From Candidatus Kuenenia stuttgartensis (lineage in GTDB: Bacteria; Pseudomonadota; Alphaproteobacteria; SMXS01), in NCBI GenBank assembly GCA_943329845.2, contig CALQFM020000038.1, forward strand, positions 1 to 37,518: a DNA stretch of 37,518 nucleotides. Direction: 5' to 3'. The notes beneath the pieces are model-generated. The model saw only the letters and a program-made list of their open reading frames with translations. It ran no database searches and was not told the origin of the DNA. Below, in pieces: positions 8,457 to 16,509 of the stretch (within the stretch, counting starts at the first letter, position 1; each line of letters begins with the position of its first letter). Both the position numbers and the translations under genes were made by a program.

Positions 8457-8885
8457 ATGGCAAATGAAACCAAGGAAAACGTCGAGCGCGGCGACCTGCT
8501 GGCCCTGACCTCCGATATCGTTTCGGCGCATCTCGCCAATAATAGCGTCGCGATGGCCGATGTTCCGCACCTGATCGAGCAGGTGTATTATACCTTGACC
8601 AAGCTTGGCGCCGACGCGCCGGAAGAGCCGGTGGAGAAGGCGAAGCCGGCCGTCCCGGTTCGCCGTTCGGTGATGCCGGACTACATCATTTGCCTGGAAG
8701 ATGGTAAGAAGCTGAAGATGCTCAAGCGGCATCTGCGGACCGCCTATAACATGTCGCCCGAAGAGTACCGCGAAAAGTGGGGCTTGCCGGCCGACTATCC
8801 GATGGTGGCCCCGAATTACGCGGCGCAGCGCCGGACCCTCGCCAAGAAGATCGGCCTGGGCACGAAGCGCGGCCGCCGGAAGTAA
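8457..8885 (+). CDS. mucR: MucR/Ros family transcriptional regulator with incomplete zinc site
   Basis: MucR proteins are H-NS-like global regulators of exopolysaccharide, motility and cell-cycle genes in alphaproteobacteria. The 142-residue product has the N-terminal oligomerisation part (LLALTSDIVSAHLANNSV) and the Ros-type zinc-finger region (IICLEDGKKLKMLKRHLRTAYN). Numbering happens to match Ros: Cys79 and His92 are present, but position 82 is Asp and 97 is Tyr, so two of four zinc ligands are missing. Zinc-free members are known in rhizobia, so the fold may hold without metal. The tail is basic (GTKRGRRK). The start has an AAGG ribosome site and a strong promoter. Confidence 0.94.
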   Translation: MANETKENVERGDLLALTSDIVSAHLANNSVAMADVPHLIEQVYYTLTKLGADAPEEPVEKAKPAVPVRRSVMPDYIICLEDGKKLKMLKRHLRTAYNMSPEEYREKWGLPADYPMVAPNYAAQRRTLAKKIGLGTKRGRRK

Positions 8886-8933
8886 CGGGTATCCGGCGCG
8901 GGCGCGTCTGGAACCTTCGATACAAGGTGAGGT

Positions 8934-9350
8934 ATGCCGGACCGACTCGAAAGACTTTGCGTGGCCAAGGGTATGCGAATGACCGATCAGCGGCGGGTGA
9001 TCGCCCGCGTGCTGTCGGAGGCTCATGATCATCCCGACGTCGAAGAGCTGTACGCCCGCGCCGCCCGGATCGACAGTCATATCAGCATCGCGACGGTCTA
9101 CCGGACCGTCAGGCTGTTCGAGGAGGCCGGCATCCTGGAGCGCCACGACTTCAGGGACGGCCGTTCCCGATATGAGGAGGTGCCCGAGCGGCACCATGAC
9201 CATCTGATCGACGTCCAGAGCGGCAAGGTGGTCGAATTCCGCAACGAGGATATCGAGAAGCTGCAGGAATTTATCGCCAGGGAGCTGGGCTACAAGCTCG
9301 TCGACCATCGCCTCGAACTCTATGGCGTGCCGCTGAAAAGGGATTCCTGA
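8934..9350 (+). CDS. fur: Fur family metalloregulator (alphaproteobacterial Fur/Mur type)
   Basis: This is a DNA-binding iron or manganese sensor of 138 residues. The winged-helix recognition part is SIATVYRTVRLFEEAGIL (about residues 50-68) and the metal/dimerisation domain starts at RHHDHLIDVQSGKVVEF. Where enteric Fur has the first CxxC zinc pair, this protein has Asp and Ser, as in the rhizobial Fur/Mur type, so it should lack structural Zn-Cys4. Whether it responds to iron or manganese cannot be decided from sequence. The ATG at 8934 has a good AGGTGAGG ribosome site. It lies 48 bases after mucR, and the acyltransferase starts 5 bases after its stop. Confidence 0.93.
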   Translation: MPDRLERLCVAKGMRMTDQRRVIARVLSEAHDHPDVEELYARAARIDSHISIATVYRTVRLFEEAGILERHDFRDGRSRYEEVPERHHDHLIDVQSGKVVEFRNEDIEKLQEFIARELGYKLVDHRLELYGVPLKRDS

Positions 9351-9355
9351 CGCCC

Positions 9356-10192
9356 GTGGCCGATGGTTCGCCGACGCGCGCCCGGACCCTGCCGCTCAGT
9401 TTCCCGCGGGCGATGCTGTGCCTGCTGGGCGTGGCGGTGTGCCTGGTTCCGGTCATGCTTTTCCAGCCGATCATGCTGCGCCTCCCAGGCCGGGCAAAGG
9501 AGAAGATTCCATACTGGTACTTCAAGGTGTCGTGCCTGATCCTGGGCATCGGCATGCAGGTGTACGGCCGCCCGTCGCGTGACGAGCCGGTCCTCTACGT
9601 CGCCAACCACATCTCCTGGCTCGACATCTTTGCCCTGGGCAGCCTGATGACGCCGTCCTTCGTCGCCCGCGGCGACCTGGAGGGCTGGACCCTGTTTGGC
9701 TGGCTCTCGACCCTGCGCCGGACCATCTTCATAGACCGCGAGAACCGCACCCGCTCCGGCGCCCATCTGGAGCAGATGATCGAGCGCCTGGAGGCGGGCG
9801 ACAGCCTGATCCTGTTCCCCGAAGGCACCAGCTCCGACGGCACCAGGGTGCTGCCGTTCAAGAGCAGCCTGTTCGCCGTCGCCGAACGCTGGAGCGGCGA
9901 CAGACCGCTGACCGTCCAGCCGGTGACTGTCGCCTACACACGGATCAACGCCATGCCTCTCTGCCGCCATTTCCGGCCGTTCGTCGGCTGGTACGGCGAC
10001 ATGGATCTCGCCCCGCATGTGTGGGAGCTGCTGACCATCGGCCGGGTAACCGCGGTTGTTACGTTCCACCAGCCTGTGACGCTGGAAACCACCGGCGGGC
10101 GCAAGGCCATGTCGGCCCACTGCCACGCGGAGATTTCGCGGCGGCTGGAATATCTCAACGGCGGCTACGATCTGGTCGAACATGCGGCCTGA
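9356..10192 (+). CDS. PlsC-like 1-acyl-sn-glycerol-3-phosphate acyltransferase
   Basis: This is a membrane-associated lysophospholipid acyltransferase of 278 residues. An N-terminal hydrophobic stretch (about 15-45) is followed by motif I NHISWLD (the NHxxxxD catalytic pair) near residue 83 and motif III FPEGTSSDG near 157, with PVTVAYTR further on. It could make phosphatidic acid (PlsC) or act in ornithine-lipid synthesis (OlsA); position next to fur/miaB is that of the conserved alphaproteobacterial plsC-like gene, but function is inferred from family only. The GTG at 9356, five bases after fur, is the only start upstream of the conserved region with close coupling. Confidence 0.9.
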   Translation: MADGSPTRARTLPLSFPRAMLCLLGVAVCLVPVMLFQPIMLRLPGRAKEKIPYWYFKVSCLILGIGMQVYGRPSRDEPVLYVANHISWLDIFALGSLMTPSFVARGDLEGWTLFGWLSTLRRTIFIDRENRTRSGAHLEQMIERLEAGDSLILFPEGTSSDGTRVLPFKSSLFAVAERWSGDRPLTVQPVTVAYTRINAMPLCRHFRPFVGWYGDMDLAPHVWELLTIGRVTAVVTFHQPVTLETTGGRKAMSAHCHAEISRRLEYLNGGYDLVEHAA

Positions 10193-10203
10193 TCCGGCTT
10201 TTC

Positions 10204-10231
10204 TTGACTCTCGGACCGTCGCTGCTAGGTT
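10204..10231 (+). promoter_or_regulatory. Promoter of miaB (TTGACT-16-TAGGTT)
   Basis: TTGACT (10204-10209), 16 bp, TAGGTT (10226-10231). The same TAGGTTCCG sequence recurs at the rimP promoter. The leader to the GTG at 10261 would be about 22 bases. Confidence 0.6.
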
Positions 10232-10260
10232 CCGCGCGCGTTGCGCTCTAGGATAGACCG

Positions 10261-11646
10261 GTGGCAAAGAAGCGGCTGCATATTAAGACCTATGGCTGCC
10301 AGATGAACGTCTATGACTCGGCGCGCATGGCCGACGTCCTGGCGCCGCTGGGCTATGAGGTCACCGATGCGCCCGAGGACGCCGACCTGGTCATCCTCAA
10401 CACCTGCCACATCCGCGAGAAGGCGGCCGAGAAAGTCTATTCCGAAGTGGGCCGCCTGCGCCTGCTGAAGGACGAGAAGGCCCGAGCCGGCGGACACATG
10501 CTGGTCGCCGTCGGCGGTTGTGTCGCCCAGGCCCAGGGCGAGGAGATGATGCGCCGCGCGCCGTCCATCGATTTGGTGTTCGGGCCCCAGGCCTACCAGG
10601 ATCTGCCTGACCTGCTGGGCCGCGCCACCCGCGAACTGATGGAAACCGGCCGCTCGCGGGTCGTCGCCATCGACCTGGCCGTCGACGAGAAGTTCGACCG
10701 CCTGCCGGAAGAGGCCGCGCCACAGGGATACAGCGCGTTCCTTACCATCCAGGAAGGCTGCGACAAGTTCTGCTCGTTCTGCGTCGTACCCTATACCCGC
10801 GGCGCCGAGTTTTCCCGCCCCATGGCCGATGTGCTGGCCGAAGCCCGCCGCATGGTGTGCCAGGGCACCGTCGAGATCAGCCTGCTGGGCCAGAACGTCA
10901 ACGCCTGGCACGGCGACGACGGCAAGGGCGGCACCGCCGGCCTGGGCGAGCTGATGCGCCGGCTGGCCGACATCGACGGGCTGGAGCGCATCCGCTACAC
11001 CACCTCCCATCCGCGCGACGTGGACGACGACCTGATCGCCGCCCACCGCGACGTGCCGCAGATCATGCCGTTCCTGCACCTGCCGGTGCAGAGCGGGTCG
11101 GACCGCATCCTGAAGGCGATGAACCGGCGGCACACGGCGGCGCGCTATCACGAGATCATCGGCCGCCTGCGCGATGCGCGGCCCGACATCGCCCTGTCCA
11201 GCGACTTCATCGTCGGCTATCCGGGCGAGACCGACGCGGACTTCCAGGCGACCATGGACCTGGTGCGACAGGTCGGCTTCGTCATGGCCTATTCCTTCAA
11301 GTACAGCCCGCGCCCCGGCACGCCTGCGGCCGGCCTGGACGATCAGGTGCCCGAGCAGGTCAACTCCGAGCGCCTCGCGATCCTTCAGAACGAGCTGCTG
11401 CGCCAGCAGGAGGCGTTCAACGCCGCCAGCGTCGGCCGGATCCTGCCGGTGCTGCTGGAGCGCGACGGCCGCCATCCGGGCCAGCTCGTCGGACGCAGCC
11501 CCTATATGCAGGCGGTCAGCGTCGATGCGGGTTCCACGACGGGTGATTTAAAGGGTACCATCAGGAACGTGGAAATCGCCGCCGTGCTGTCGAACAGCCT
11601 GCGCGGCCGGCTGATGGAGCCTGTAAGCATGGTGGCGGCGCAATGA
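10261..11646 (+). CDS. miaB: MiaB, tRNA-2-methylthio-N6-isopentenyladenosine37 synthase
   Basis: This radical-SAM methylthiotransferase adds the 2-methylthio group to i6A37 of tRNAs. The 461-residue protein has the UPF0004 domain with three cluster ligands (Cys13 in TYGCQMN, Cys49 in NTCHIRE, Cys87 in GGCVAQ), the radical-SAM motif CxxxCxxC at Cys167, Cys171 and Cys174 ([16 protein letters not shown]), and a C-terminal TRAM domain. The GTG at 10261 gives the usual start [15 protein letters not shown] promoter is visible upstream, and phoH, ybeY, corC and lnt follow closely, so this probably opens that operon. Confidence 0.97.
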   Translation: MAKKRLHIKTYGCQMNVYDSARMADVLAPLGYEVTDAPEDADLVILNTCHIREKAAEKVYSEVGRLRLLKDEKARAGGHMLVAVGGCVAQAQGEEMMRRAPSIDLVFGPQAYQDLPDLLGRATRELMETGRSRVVAIDLAVDEKFDRLPEEAAPQGYSAFLTIQEGCDKFCSFCVVPYTRGAEFSRPMADVLAEARRMVCQGTVEISLLGQNVNAWHGDDGKGGTAGLGELMRRLADIDGLERIRYTTSHPRDVDDDLIAAHRDVPQIMPFLHLPVQSGSDRILKAMNRRHTAARYHEIIGRLRDARPDIALSSDFIVGYPGETDADFQATMDLVRQVGFVMAYSFKYSPRPGTPAAGLDDQVPEQVNSERLAILQNELLRQQEAFNAASVGRILPVLLERDGRHPGQLVGRSPYMQAVSVDAGSTTGDLKGTIRNVEIAAVLSNSLRGRLMEPVSMVAAQ

Positions 11647-11658
11647 CGGCGAGGAACA

Positions 11659-12711
11659 GTGGCAGATAAAGCGACGGGCATGCCAGGGGCCGCCTCGTCG
11701 ACGGCCGAGAAGGTCGTCACCGATTTCAGCGACAACTCACTCCTGCCGGAACTGTTCGGCAAGCACGACAGCAACTTGGCGCTGATCGAGAAGCGCCTGG
11801 GCGTGACGGTTTCGTCGCGCGGCAACAAGGTGTCGATCGCCGGCCCGTCGGTGTCGGCCGGCGCCGCCAAGTCGGTGCTGCAGTCGCTCTACAGCAGGCT
11901 GGAGCGCGGGCAGACCGTCGAATCCGGCGATGTCGAGGGCGCCATCCGGCTGGCCGAGTCCGCCCAGCCAGGCGGCTCGGGCGACGACGCGGCCCAGCAG
12001 GCGGTGATCCGCACCCGCAAGCGGCTGATCACCCCGCGCTCGGCCAAGCAGTCCGAATATGTCCAGCGCATCCGCGAATCCGAGATCGTCTTCGGGGTCG
12101 GTCCGGCCGGCACGGGCAAGACCTACCTTTCGGTGGCCGTCGCCGTCGAGATGCTGCTGCAGGGGCGGGTCGACCGGCTGATCCTGTCGCGCCCGGCGGT
12201 CGAGGCGGGCGAACGCATCGGCTTCCTGCCCGGCGACCTGCGCGACAAGATCGATCCCTATCTGCGCCCGCTCTACGACGCGCTGCACGACATGCTGCCC
12301 GGCGACCAGGTGGCCAAGGCGCTGGAGAGCGGCGACATCGAGGTGGCGCCGCTCGCCTTCATGCGCGGCCGGACGCTGGCCAACTCGTTCATCATCCTCG
12401 ACGAGGCGCAGAACACCACGCCCATGCAGATGAAGATGTTCCTCACCCGCATCGGCGAGAACTCGCGTATGGTGATCGCCGGCGATCCCAGTCAGATCGA
12501 CCTTCCGCTCGGCAGTAAATCGGGCCTGCGGGACGCGCTCGACATCCTGACCGACGTGCCCGAGGTCGGCGTCGTCCATTTTGGCGAGGCCGACGTGGTG
12601 CGTCATCATCTCGTCACCCGTATCGTGCAAGCTTATAACGAGAATGACCGGCAGCGGCAGGTGGCGCAGATGGCGCGCAAGACCGCCCAGAACGGAGAGG
12701 ATGGCGGCTGA
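11659..12711 (+). CDS. phoH: PhoH family P-loop ATPase
   Basis: PhoH-like proteins are cytoplasmic ATPases, linked to RNA metabolism through their regular neighbour ybeY. The Walker A motif GPAGTGKT is at residues 148-155, and [21 protein letters not shown] carries Walker [14 protein letters not shown] and GDPSQIDLP are further family blocks. The 350-residue length is usual. The start is a GTG 12 bases after miaB with GAGGAA in front of it. The order miaB-phoH-ybeY-corC-lnt is widely conserved in proteobacteria. Confidence 0.95.
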   Translation: MADKATGMPGAASSTAEKVVTDFSDNSLLPELFGKHDSNLALIEKRLGVTVSSRGNKVSIAGPSVSAGAAKSVLQSLYSRLERGQTVESGDVEGAIRLAESAQPGGSGDDAAQQAVIRTRKRLITPRSAKQSEYVQRIRESEIVFGVGPAGTGKTYLSVAVAVEMLLQGRVDRLILSRPAVEAGERIGFLPGDLRDKIDPYLRPLYDALHDMLPGDQVAKALESGDIEVAPLAFMRGRTLANSFIILDEAQNTTPMQMKMFLTRIGENSRMVIAGDPSQIDLPLGSKSGLRDALDILTDVPEVGVVHFGEADVVRHHLVTRIVQAYNENDRQRQVAQMARKTAQNGEDGG

Positions 12712-12722
12712 GCCGCCGGCCC

Positions 12723-13235
12723 ATGCTTTCAGTGGACACATCCATGGAGTGCGACAGTTGGCTCGGGCCGCTGCCCGATGCCGAGGCGTTCGCCCGTGAC
12801 ATTCTCGTCCGCGCCGACCGTGCCGGCGCCGACGCCGAGGTCAGCGTGCTGTTTGCCGACGACGCCTTCGTCCGGAACCTGAACGCCCGCTGGCGCGGCC
12901 AGGACAAGCCCACCAACGTGCTGTCCTTCCCCGCCGTCGCGCCCGCGATGCCCAATCCTGCGATGCCCAACCCCGCGATGCCTGGTCCGCGCGTACTGGG
13001 CGACATCGTCCTTGCCTACGAGACCGTGGCCCGCGAGGCGCGCGAAGCGGGCAAACCGTTCGATCATCACACCGCTCACCTGCTGGTGCACGGCTTCCTG
13101 CACCTGCTGGGCTACGATCACGAGACCGATGCCGACGCCACCGTCATGGAGGCGCACGAGGTCGGCATACTCGAAACTCTCGACATTCCCGATCCCTATG
13201 CGGAAAATACCGCCAGCACGCAGAACAAGGCATGA
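12723..13235 (+). CDS. ybeY: YbeY, endoribonuclease / rRNA maturation factor
   Basis: YbeY is a zinc metalloprotein that takes part in 16S rRNA 3'-end processing and ribosome quality control. The 170-residue product carries the H-x3-H-x5-H site as His123, His127 and His133 (HGFLHLLGYDH). TNVLSFP and LGDIVLA are the other conserved strands. Between them sits an odd insertion of three A-M-P-x-P units encoded by a 15-bp tandem repeat at 12945-12989; the fold would place it in a surface loop. Its stop overlaps the corC start (ATGA). Confidence 0.95.
   Translation: MLSVDTSMECDSWLGPLPDAEAFARDILVRADRAGADAEVSVLFADDAFVRNLNARWRGQDKPTNVLSFPAVAPAMPNPAMPNPAMPGPRVLGDIVLAYETVAREAREAGKPFDHHTAHLLVHGFLHLLGYDHETDADATVMEAHEVGILETLDIPDPYAENTASTQNKA
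12945..12989 (+). repeat. Three tandem 15-bp units inside ybeY
   Basis: Three in-frame copies of GCGATGCCYAAYCCY-like units (the last ends GGTCCG) encode Ala-Met-Pro-Asn-Pro twice and Ala-Met-Pro-Gly-Pro once. The first two differ at two bases only, which suggests recent slippage. Confidence 0.85.
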
Positions 13236-14128
13236 GCGACACGTCCACCGAGGCTGACAATTCGAGCTTGAAGGGCTGGGTGAGCGGCGTGCTCACCAGG
13301 CTGCGCGGTCGCGAGCCGTCCTTGCGCGAAAGCCTCGAGGACGTCATCGAGGAACACCGTGACGATCCGTCTGACCTGACCGCCGAAGAGCGGATCATGT
13401 TGATGAACATCGTCTCGCTGCGCGGGCTGCAGATATCCGACGTCATGGTGCCCCGCGCCGACATCGTCGCCATCGAGATGTCGATGCCGCTGGAGGAACT
13501 CGTCAAGGCTTTCAAGGACGCGGCCCATTCGCGTCTGCCGGTCTACCGCGACACGCTCGACGACGTCGCCGGCATGGTGCATGTGAAGGACGTGCTGATT
13601 GCCGTGACCGAGGGGCAGGCCAACGGCCGGACGGTGACCATTAACGACATCAAGCGGCGGGTACTGTTCGTGCCGCCATCCATGCCGGTGATCGACCTGC
13701 TGCTCAAGATGCGTCTCAGCCGCAACCACATGGCGCTGGTGATCGACGAGTATGGCGGCACCGACGGCCTCGTCACCATCGAGGACCTGATCGAAACCAT
13801 CATCGGCGACATCGACGACGAACATGACGAGCAGCTCACGCCGCTGATCATGCCGCGCCCGTCCGGCACGCTCGACGTGGATGCCCGCTGTCCCATTGAG
13901 GACCTGGAAGCCCATCTCGGCATCGATCTGCTGCCCGACGACCAGGAGGACTATATCGACACGGTCGGCGGCCTGCTGTTCTCGCTGGCCGGCCGGGTGC
14001 CGGAGCGCGGCGAGGTGATCGGGCATCCGTCGGGCATCGAGTTCGAGGTGACCGAGGCGGATGCCCGCCAGCTCAGGCGGGTGCGGGTCCGCAAGCCCAA
14101 ATCCGACATGGGCGACATGCTGCCGTGA
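13232..14128 (+). CDS. CorC-type protein: paired CBS domains plus transporter-associated C-terminal domain
   Basis: The 298-residue soluble protein has two CBS domains (about residues 70-190; MVPRADIVAIEM and VIDEYGGTDGLVTIEDLIE are family marks) and a CorC_HlyC domain (about 205-295). It lacks the DUF21 membrane domain, so it is the short form found beside lnt and ybeY. CBS pairs bind adenosine nucleotides; a role in Mg2+/Co2+ resistance or efflux is the family annotation (often given as hemolysin C) but is weakly founded. It overlaps ybeY by 4 bases, and lnt starts 13 bases downstream. Confidence 0.92.
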   Translation: MSDTSTEADNSSLKGWVSGVLTRLRGREPSLRESLEDVIEEHRDDPSDLTAEERIMLMNIVSLRGLQISDVMVPRADIVAIEMSMPLEELVKAFKDAAHSRLPVYRDTLDDVAGMVHVKDVLIAVTEGQANGRTVTINDIKRRVLFVPPSMPVIDLLLKMRLSRNHMALVIDEYGGTDGLVTIEDLIETIIGDIDDEHDEQLTPLIMPRPSGTLDVDARCPIEDLEAHLGIDLLPDDQEDYIDTVGGLLFSLAGRVPERGEVIGHPSGIEFEVTEADARQLRRVRVRKPKSDMGDMLP

Positions 14129-14141
14129 TGCGGCGTTTTCC

Positions 14142-15716
14142 ATGATCGACGCGCTGCCCGGCTGGCTGGCCACGCGCCGGCCCTGGCAGCGGTTCGCGCT
14201 CGCGTTCATGCTGGGTGCCCTCGCCACCGCTTCGTTCGCGCCGCTCCATGCGATTCCCGTCCTCCTGGTGGCGTTTCCTGGCCTGATCCTGCTGCTCGAG
14301 GCCACGCCCTCGAAGAAGGGCGCGTTCGGCGTCGGCTGGTTCTTCGGCTTCGGCCACTTCCTCACTGGCTTCTACTGGGTGGCGAACGCGCTGGCCATCG
14401 CCGGCGCGCCGCCCGCCGCCGCCATCGCCCTGCCGCTGGGCATGGCGCTCTATAGCGGCCTCGCCGGTCTGCTCTACCGCGTTATCGGCCGCAGGGTGCC
14501 GTCGCGGGTGCTGCTGTTCGCGCTGTGCTGGGCGCTGGCCGAATGGCTGCGCGGCCACGTCATCACCGGGTTTCCCTGGAATCTGGCGGCCTATGCCTGG
14601 TCGTTCTCCGACGCGATGAGCCAGTTCGCCTCGGTGGCAGGCGCCTACGGCATGACCCTGGTCACCGTCGCCATCGCGGCCTCCCCCGTGGTCCTCGCCG
14701 GCCGCTCGCTGAAGTCGCTCGGGGATTTCCGTGGCCCCATCGGCGCGGCGGCCTGGGTGCTCGCGATGTTCGTTTTCGGCGCCGTCCGGCTTGCCGGCGC
14801 GGACCCGGAGCCGGCAGGGCGGCCCATGGTGCGCGCGGTCCAGCCCGACATCGCCCAGGACGAGAAGTGGCTGCCGGAGAATTTCCACCGCAACTTCACC
14901 GATCATCTCGCCCTGTCGGAAGGGCCGGGCAACGAAGCCATCGACCTGTTCGCCTGGTCCGAGGCGGCGGTGCCTTACCAGCTCGACGCCGATACGCCGG
15001 GCCGCGAGCGGATTGCCCGGGTGGGCCGTCCCGGCGCCATCGTGGTCACCGGCTTTCCCCGCGTCGAGATCGAGCCGGACGGGCATCTGCGCTATTTCAA
15101 CAGCATGATCTTCGTCGGCGAGGGCGGGAAGACGCTCGCCACCTTCGACAAGGCGCATCTGGTGCCGTTCGGCGAATATGTGCCGCTCAAGGGCATGTTC
15201 CGCGCGCTCGATGCCGTGTTCGAGGCGCTGGGTCTGGGCATCCGGTTCCAGAAAGTGGTGGAGGGCGGCGGCGATTTCATCCCGGGGGATGGGCCGCGGG
15301 TGATCCATCTGCCGGGTCTGCCGCCGGTCAGCCCGCTGATCTGCTACGAGGTGATCTTCCCGGGCGCGGTCACGCCGCCGGGCGAGCGGCCGGACTGGCT
15401 GCTCAACATCACCAACGACGCCTGGTATGGCGAATGGGCCGGCCCGCTGCAGCACCTCGCCATCGCCCGATACCGCAGCATCGAGGAAGGCCTGCCCATG
15501 CTGCGCGCCGCCGGCACCGGAATCTCGGCGATCATCGACGCCCACGGACGGGTGATCTCCGAACTGGGCATCGGCGAACGCGGCATCGTCGACGGCAGGC
15601 TCCCGGCGCCGATCGCGCCGACGCTGTATGCCCGGTTCGGCGACGGGGTGTTCTGGGCGATGATGGCGGCCCTCGCGCTACTCGTTTTGGGCATGCGCTG
15701 GCGCAACCGCCAGTAG
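14142..15716 (+). CDS. lnt: Lnt, apolipoprotein N-acyltransferase
   Basis: Lnt adds the third acyl chain to the N-terminal Cys of lipoproteins in the inner membrane. The first ~215 residues contain the membrane helices (LGALATASFAPLHAIPVLLV and others); the rest is a nitrilase-like domain with the catalytic triad Glu274 (WSEAAVP), Lys337 (DKAHLVPFGEYVP) and Cys401 (ICYEVIFP). I chose the ATG at 14142 (IDALPGWLATRRPW), giving 524 residues; an open frame continues upstream inside corC but is not Lnt-like. A last hydrophobic segment near the C-terminus is typical. The DUF4136 lipoprotein in this window would be a substrate. Confidence 0.96.
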   Translation: MIDALPGWLATRRPWQRFALAFMLGALATASFAPLHAIPVLLVAFPGLILLLEATPSKKGAFGVGWFFGFGHFLTGFYWVANALAIAGAPPAAAIALPLGMALYSGLAGLLYRVIGRRVPSRVLLFALCWALAEWLRGHVITGFPWNLAAYAWSFSDAMSQFASVAGAYGMTLVTVAIAASPVVLAGRSLKSLGDFRGPIGAAAWVLAMFVFGAVRLAGADPEPAGRPMVRAVQPDIAQDEKWLPENFHRNFTDHLALSEGPGNEAIDLFAWSEAAVPYQLDADTPGRERIARVGRPGAIVVTGFPRVEIEPDGHLRYFNSMIFVGEGGKTLATFDKAHLVPFGEYVPLKGMFRALDAVFEALGLGIRFQKVVEGGGDFIPGDGPRVIHLPGLPPVSPLICYEVIFPGAVTPPGERPDWLLNITNDAWYGEWAGPLQHLAIARYRSIEEGLPMLRAAGTGISAIIDAHGRVISELGIGERGIVDGRLPAPIAPTLYARFGDGVFWAMMAALALLVLGMRWRNRQ

Positions 15717-15723
15717 AAGGCGC

Positions 15724-15752
15724 TTGACCCGCCATACATCCCTGCATATTGC
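15724..15752 (+). promoter_or_regulatory. Promoter of the XRE regulator upstream of metK
   Basis: TTGACC (15724-15729), 17 bp, TATTGC (15747-15752), starting 8 bases after the lnt stop. The predicted start near 15759 leaves an unusually long leader of about 125 bases. Confidence 0.5.
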
Positions 15753-15759
15753 TAATTTT

Positions 15760-15883
15760 AACAGGTTCGAGGGTCGGCGACATCTGTTGGGTTGGTGCGT
15801 CCGCACCATTGGGGCTATGGAAGCTGATCCTCCAGTCCGGTTCACGCGCGTTCCCGGACTGGGGAACTTGAGGAGGCCAGCGC
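15760..15883 (+). ncRNA. Structured 5' leader of the XRE gene (unassigned RNA element)
   Basis: Three stems are visible. AACAG (15760-15764) pairs with CTGTT (15784-15788). TGGTGC (15793-15798) pairs with GCACCA (15803-15808) across a GTCC loop. The nine-base CCAGTCCGG (15832-15840) pairs perfectly with CCGGACTGG (15854-15862). CCTCC at 15829-15833, at the foot of the third stem, could also pair with GGAGG of the ribosome site at 15872-15876. I recognise no known riboswitch in it. Confidence 0.45.
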
Positions 15884-16276
15884 GTGCTATCGGATCCGAA
15901 TCCTGTCGACATCCATGTCGGCAAACGTCTGCGTCAACGGCGTACCTTTGTCGGCATGACCCAGGAGCAACTGGGCGCCGCTCTCGGAATCACGTTCCAG
16001 CAGATCCAGAAATACGAACGCGGCGCCAACCGCATCGGCGCCAGCCGTCTGTTCGACATTTGCCGGATCCTGGATGTGCCGCCCCAGTTCTTCTTCGAAG
16101 CCATGCCGGCGAGCGGCGAGGCCGCGGCGGTCGAAGCCAGGCCGCTGCCGCCGCGCAGCGACGATCCTATCGACCGCGAAACCATTGATCTGGTCCGTGC
16201 CTACCGGCAGATCGACAGCTCGTCGGTGCGGCACCGTCTGCTTGAGCTGGCCAGGGCGCTCGCCAAGGCCGACTGA
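15884..16276 (+). CDS. XRE-family helix-turn-helix regulator upstream of metK
   Basis: This 130-residue DNA-binding protein has a Cro/C1-type HTH near the N-terminus (VGKRLRQRRTFVGMTQEQLG, then ITFQQIQKYERGANRIGASR, about residues 12-55) and a C-terminal helical part (ETIDLVRAYRQIDSSSVRHR) as in the conserved alphaproteobacterial regulator found between lnt and metK. Its targets are not known to me; the position hints at methionine/SAM or envelope control. The start is a GTG at 15884, supported by a perfect AGGAGG at 15871-15876 with 7-base spacing. A hairpin with arms GCCAAG and CTTGGC (16262-16285) spans the stop codon. Confidence 0.9.
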   Translation: MLSDPNPVDIHVGKRLRQRRTFVGMTQEQLGAALGITFQQIQKYERGANRIGASRLFDICRILDVPPQFFFEAMPASGEAAAVEARPLPPRSDDPIDRETIDLVRAYRQIDSSSVRHRLLELARALAKAD

Positions 16277-16390
16277 CGGCTTGGCATCTCCATCGATTTC
16301 GGGCGAAACTCTCGTTTCACGGCCGGTGACGCGCGCCTTCCGCGGTTGGCATGGTTTGCTACGCCCGGCAGGCAGGGCGAACATAAGGAT

Positions 16391-16406
16391 ATAAAGACAT
16401 CTTTAT
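16391..16406. promoter_or_regulatory. Candidate SahR-type operator of metK
   Basis: ATAAAGACATCTTTAT is a perfect inverted repeat (7-base arms, 2-base centre) ending three bases before the -35 box of metK. The AT-rich palindrome resembles the operators I recall for SahR, the SAH-responsive ArsR-family regulator of methionine genes in proteobacteria. The regulator itself is not in the window. Confidence 0.65.
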
Positions 16407-16408
16407 GC

Positions 16409-16438
16409 TTGTTCGCCGCGTGCCGCCGCTGCTATACA
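16409..16438 (+). promoter_or_regulatory. Promoter of metK
   Basis: TTGTTC (16409-16414), 18 bp, TATACA (16433-16438). The predicted start near 16445 gives a leader of about 65 bases with the hairpin GGAGAC-AGG-GTCTCC at 16459-16473, extendable by a G-U and a G-C pair. Confidence 0.6.
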
Positions 16439-16509
16439 GCGGACGTGCCGGCAATCGTGGAGACAGGGTCTCCGCACGCCTTTCCTGAACTCCATTTTCG
16501 AGGGGTCTC

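Noticed and set aside
16262-16285. A terminator at the end of the XRE gene before metK
   Set aside because: GCCAAG/CTTGGC forms a bulged stem across the stop codon, but no T-run follows; it may be chance in coding DNA.
16445-16509. A SAM-type riboswitch in the metK leader
   Set aside because: I looked for the cores of SAM-II and SAM/SAH riboswitches known upstream of alphaproteobacterial metK or met genes. Only one simple hairpin (16459-16473) is present and the conserved core bases are missing.
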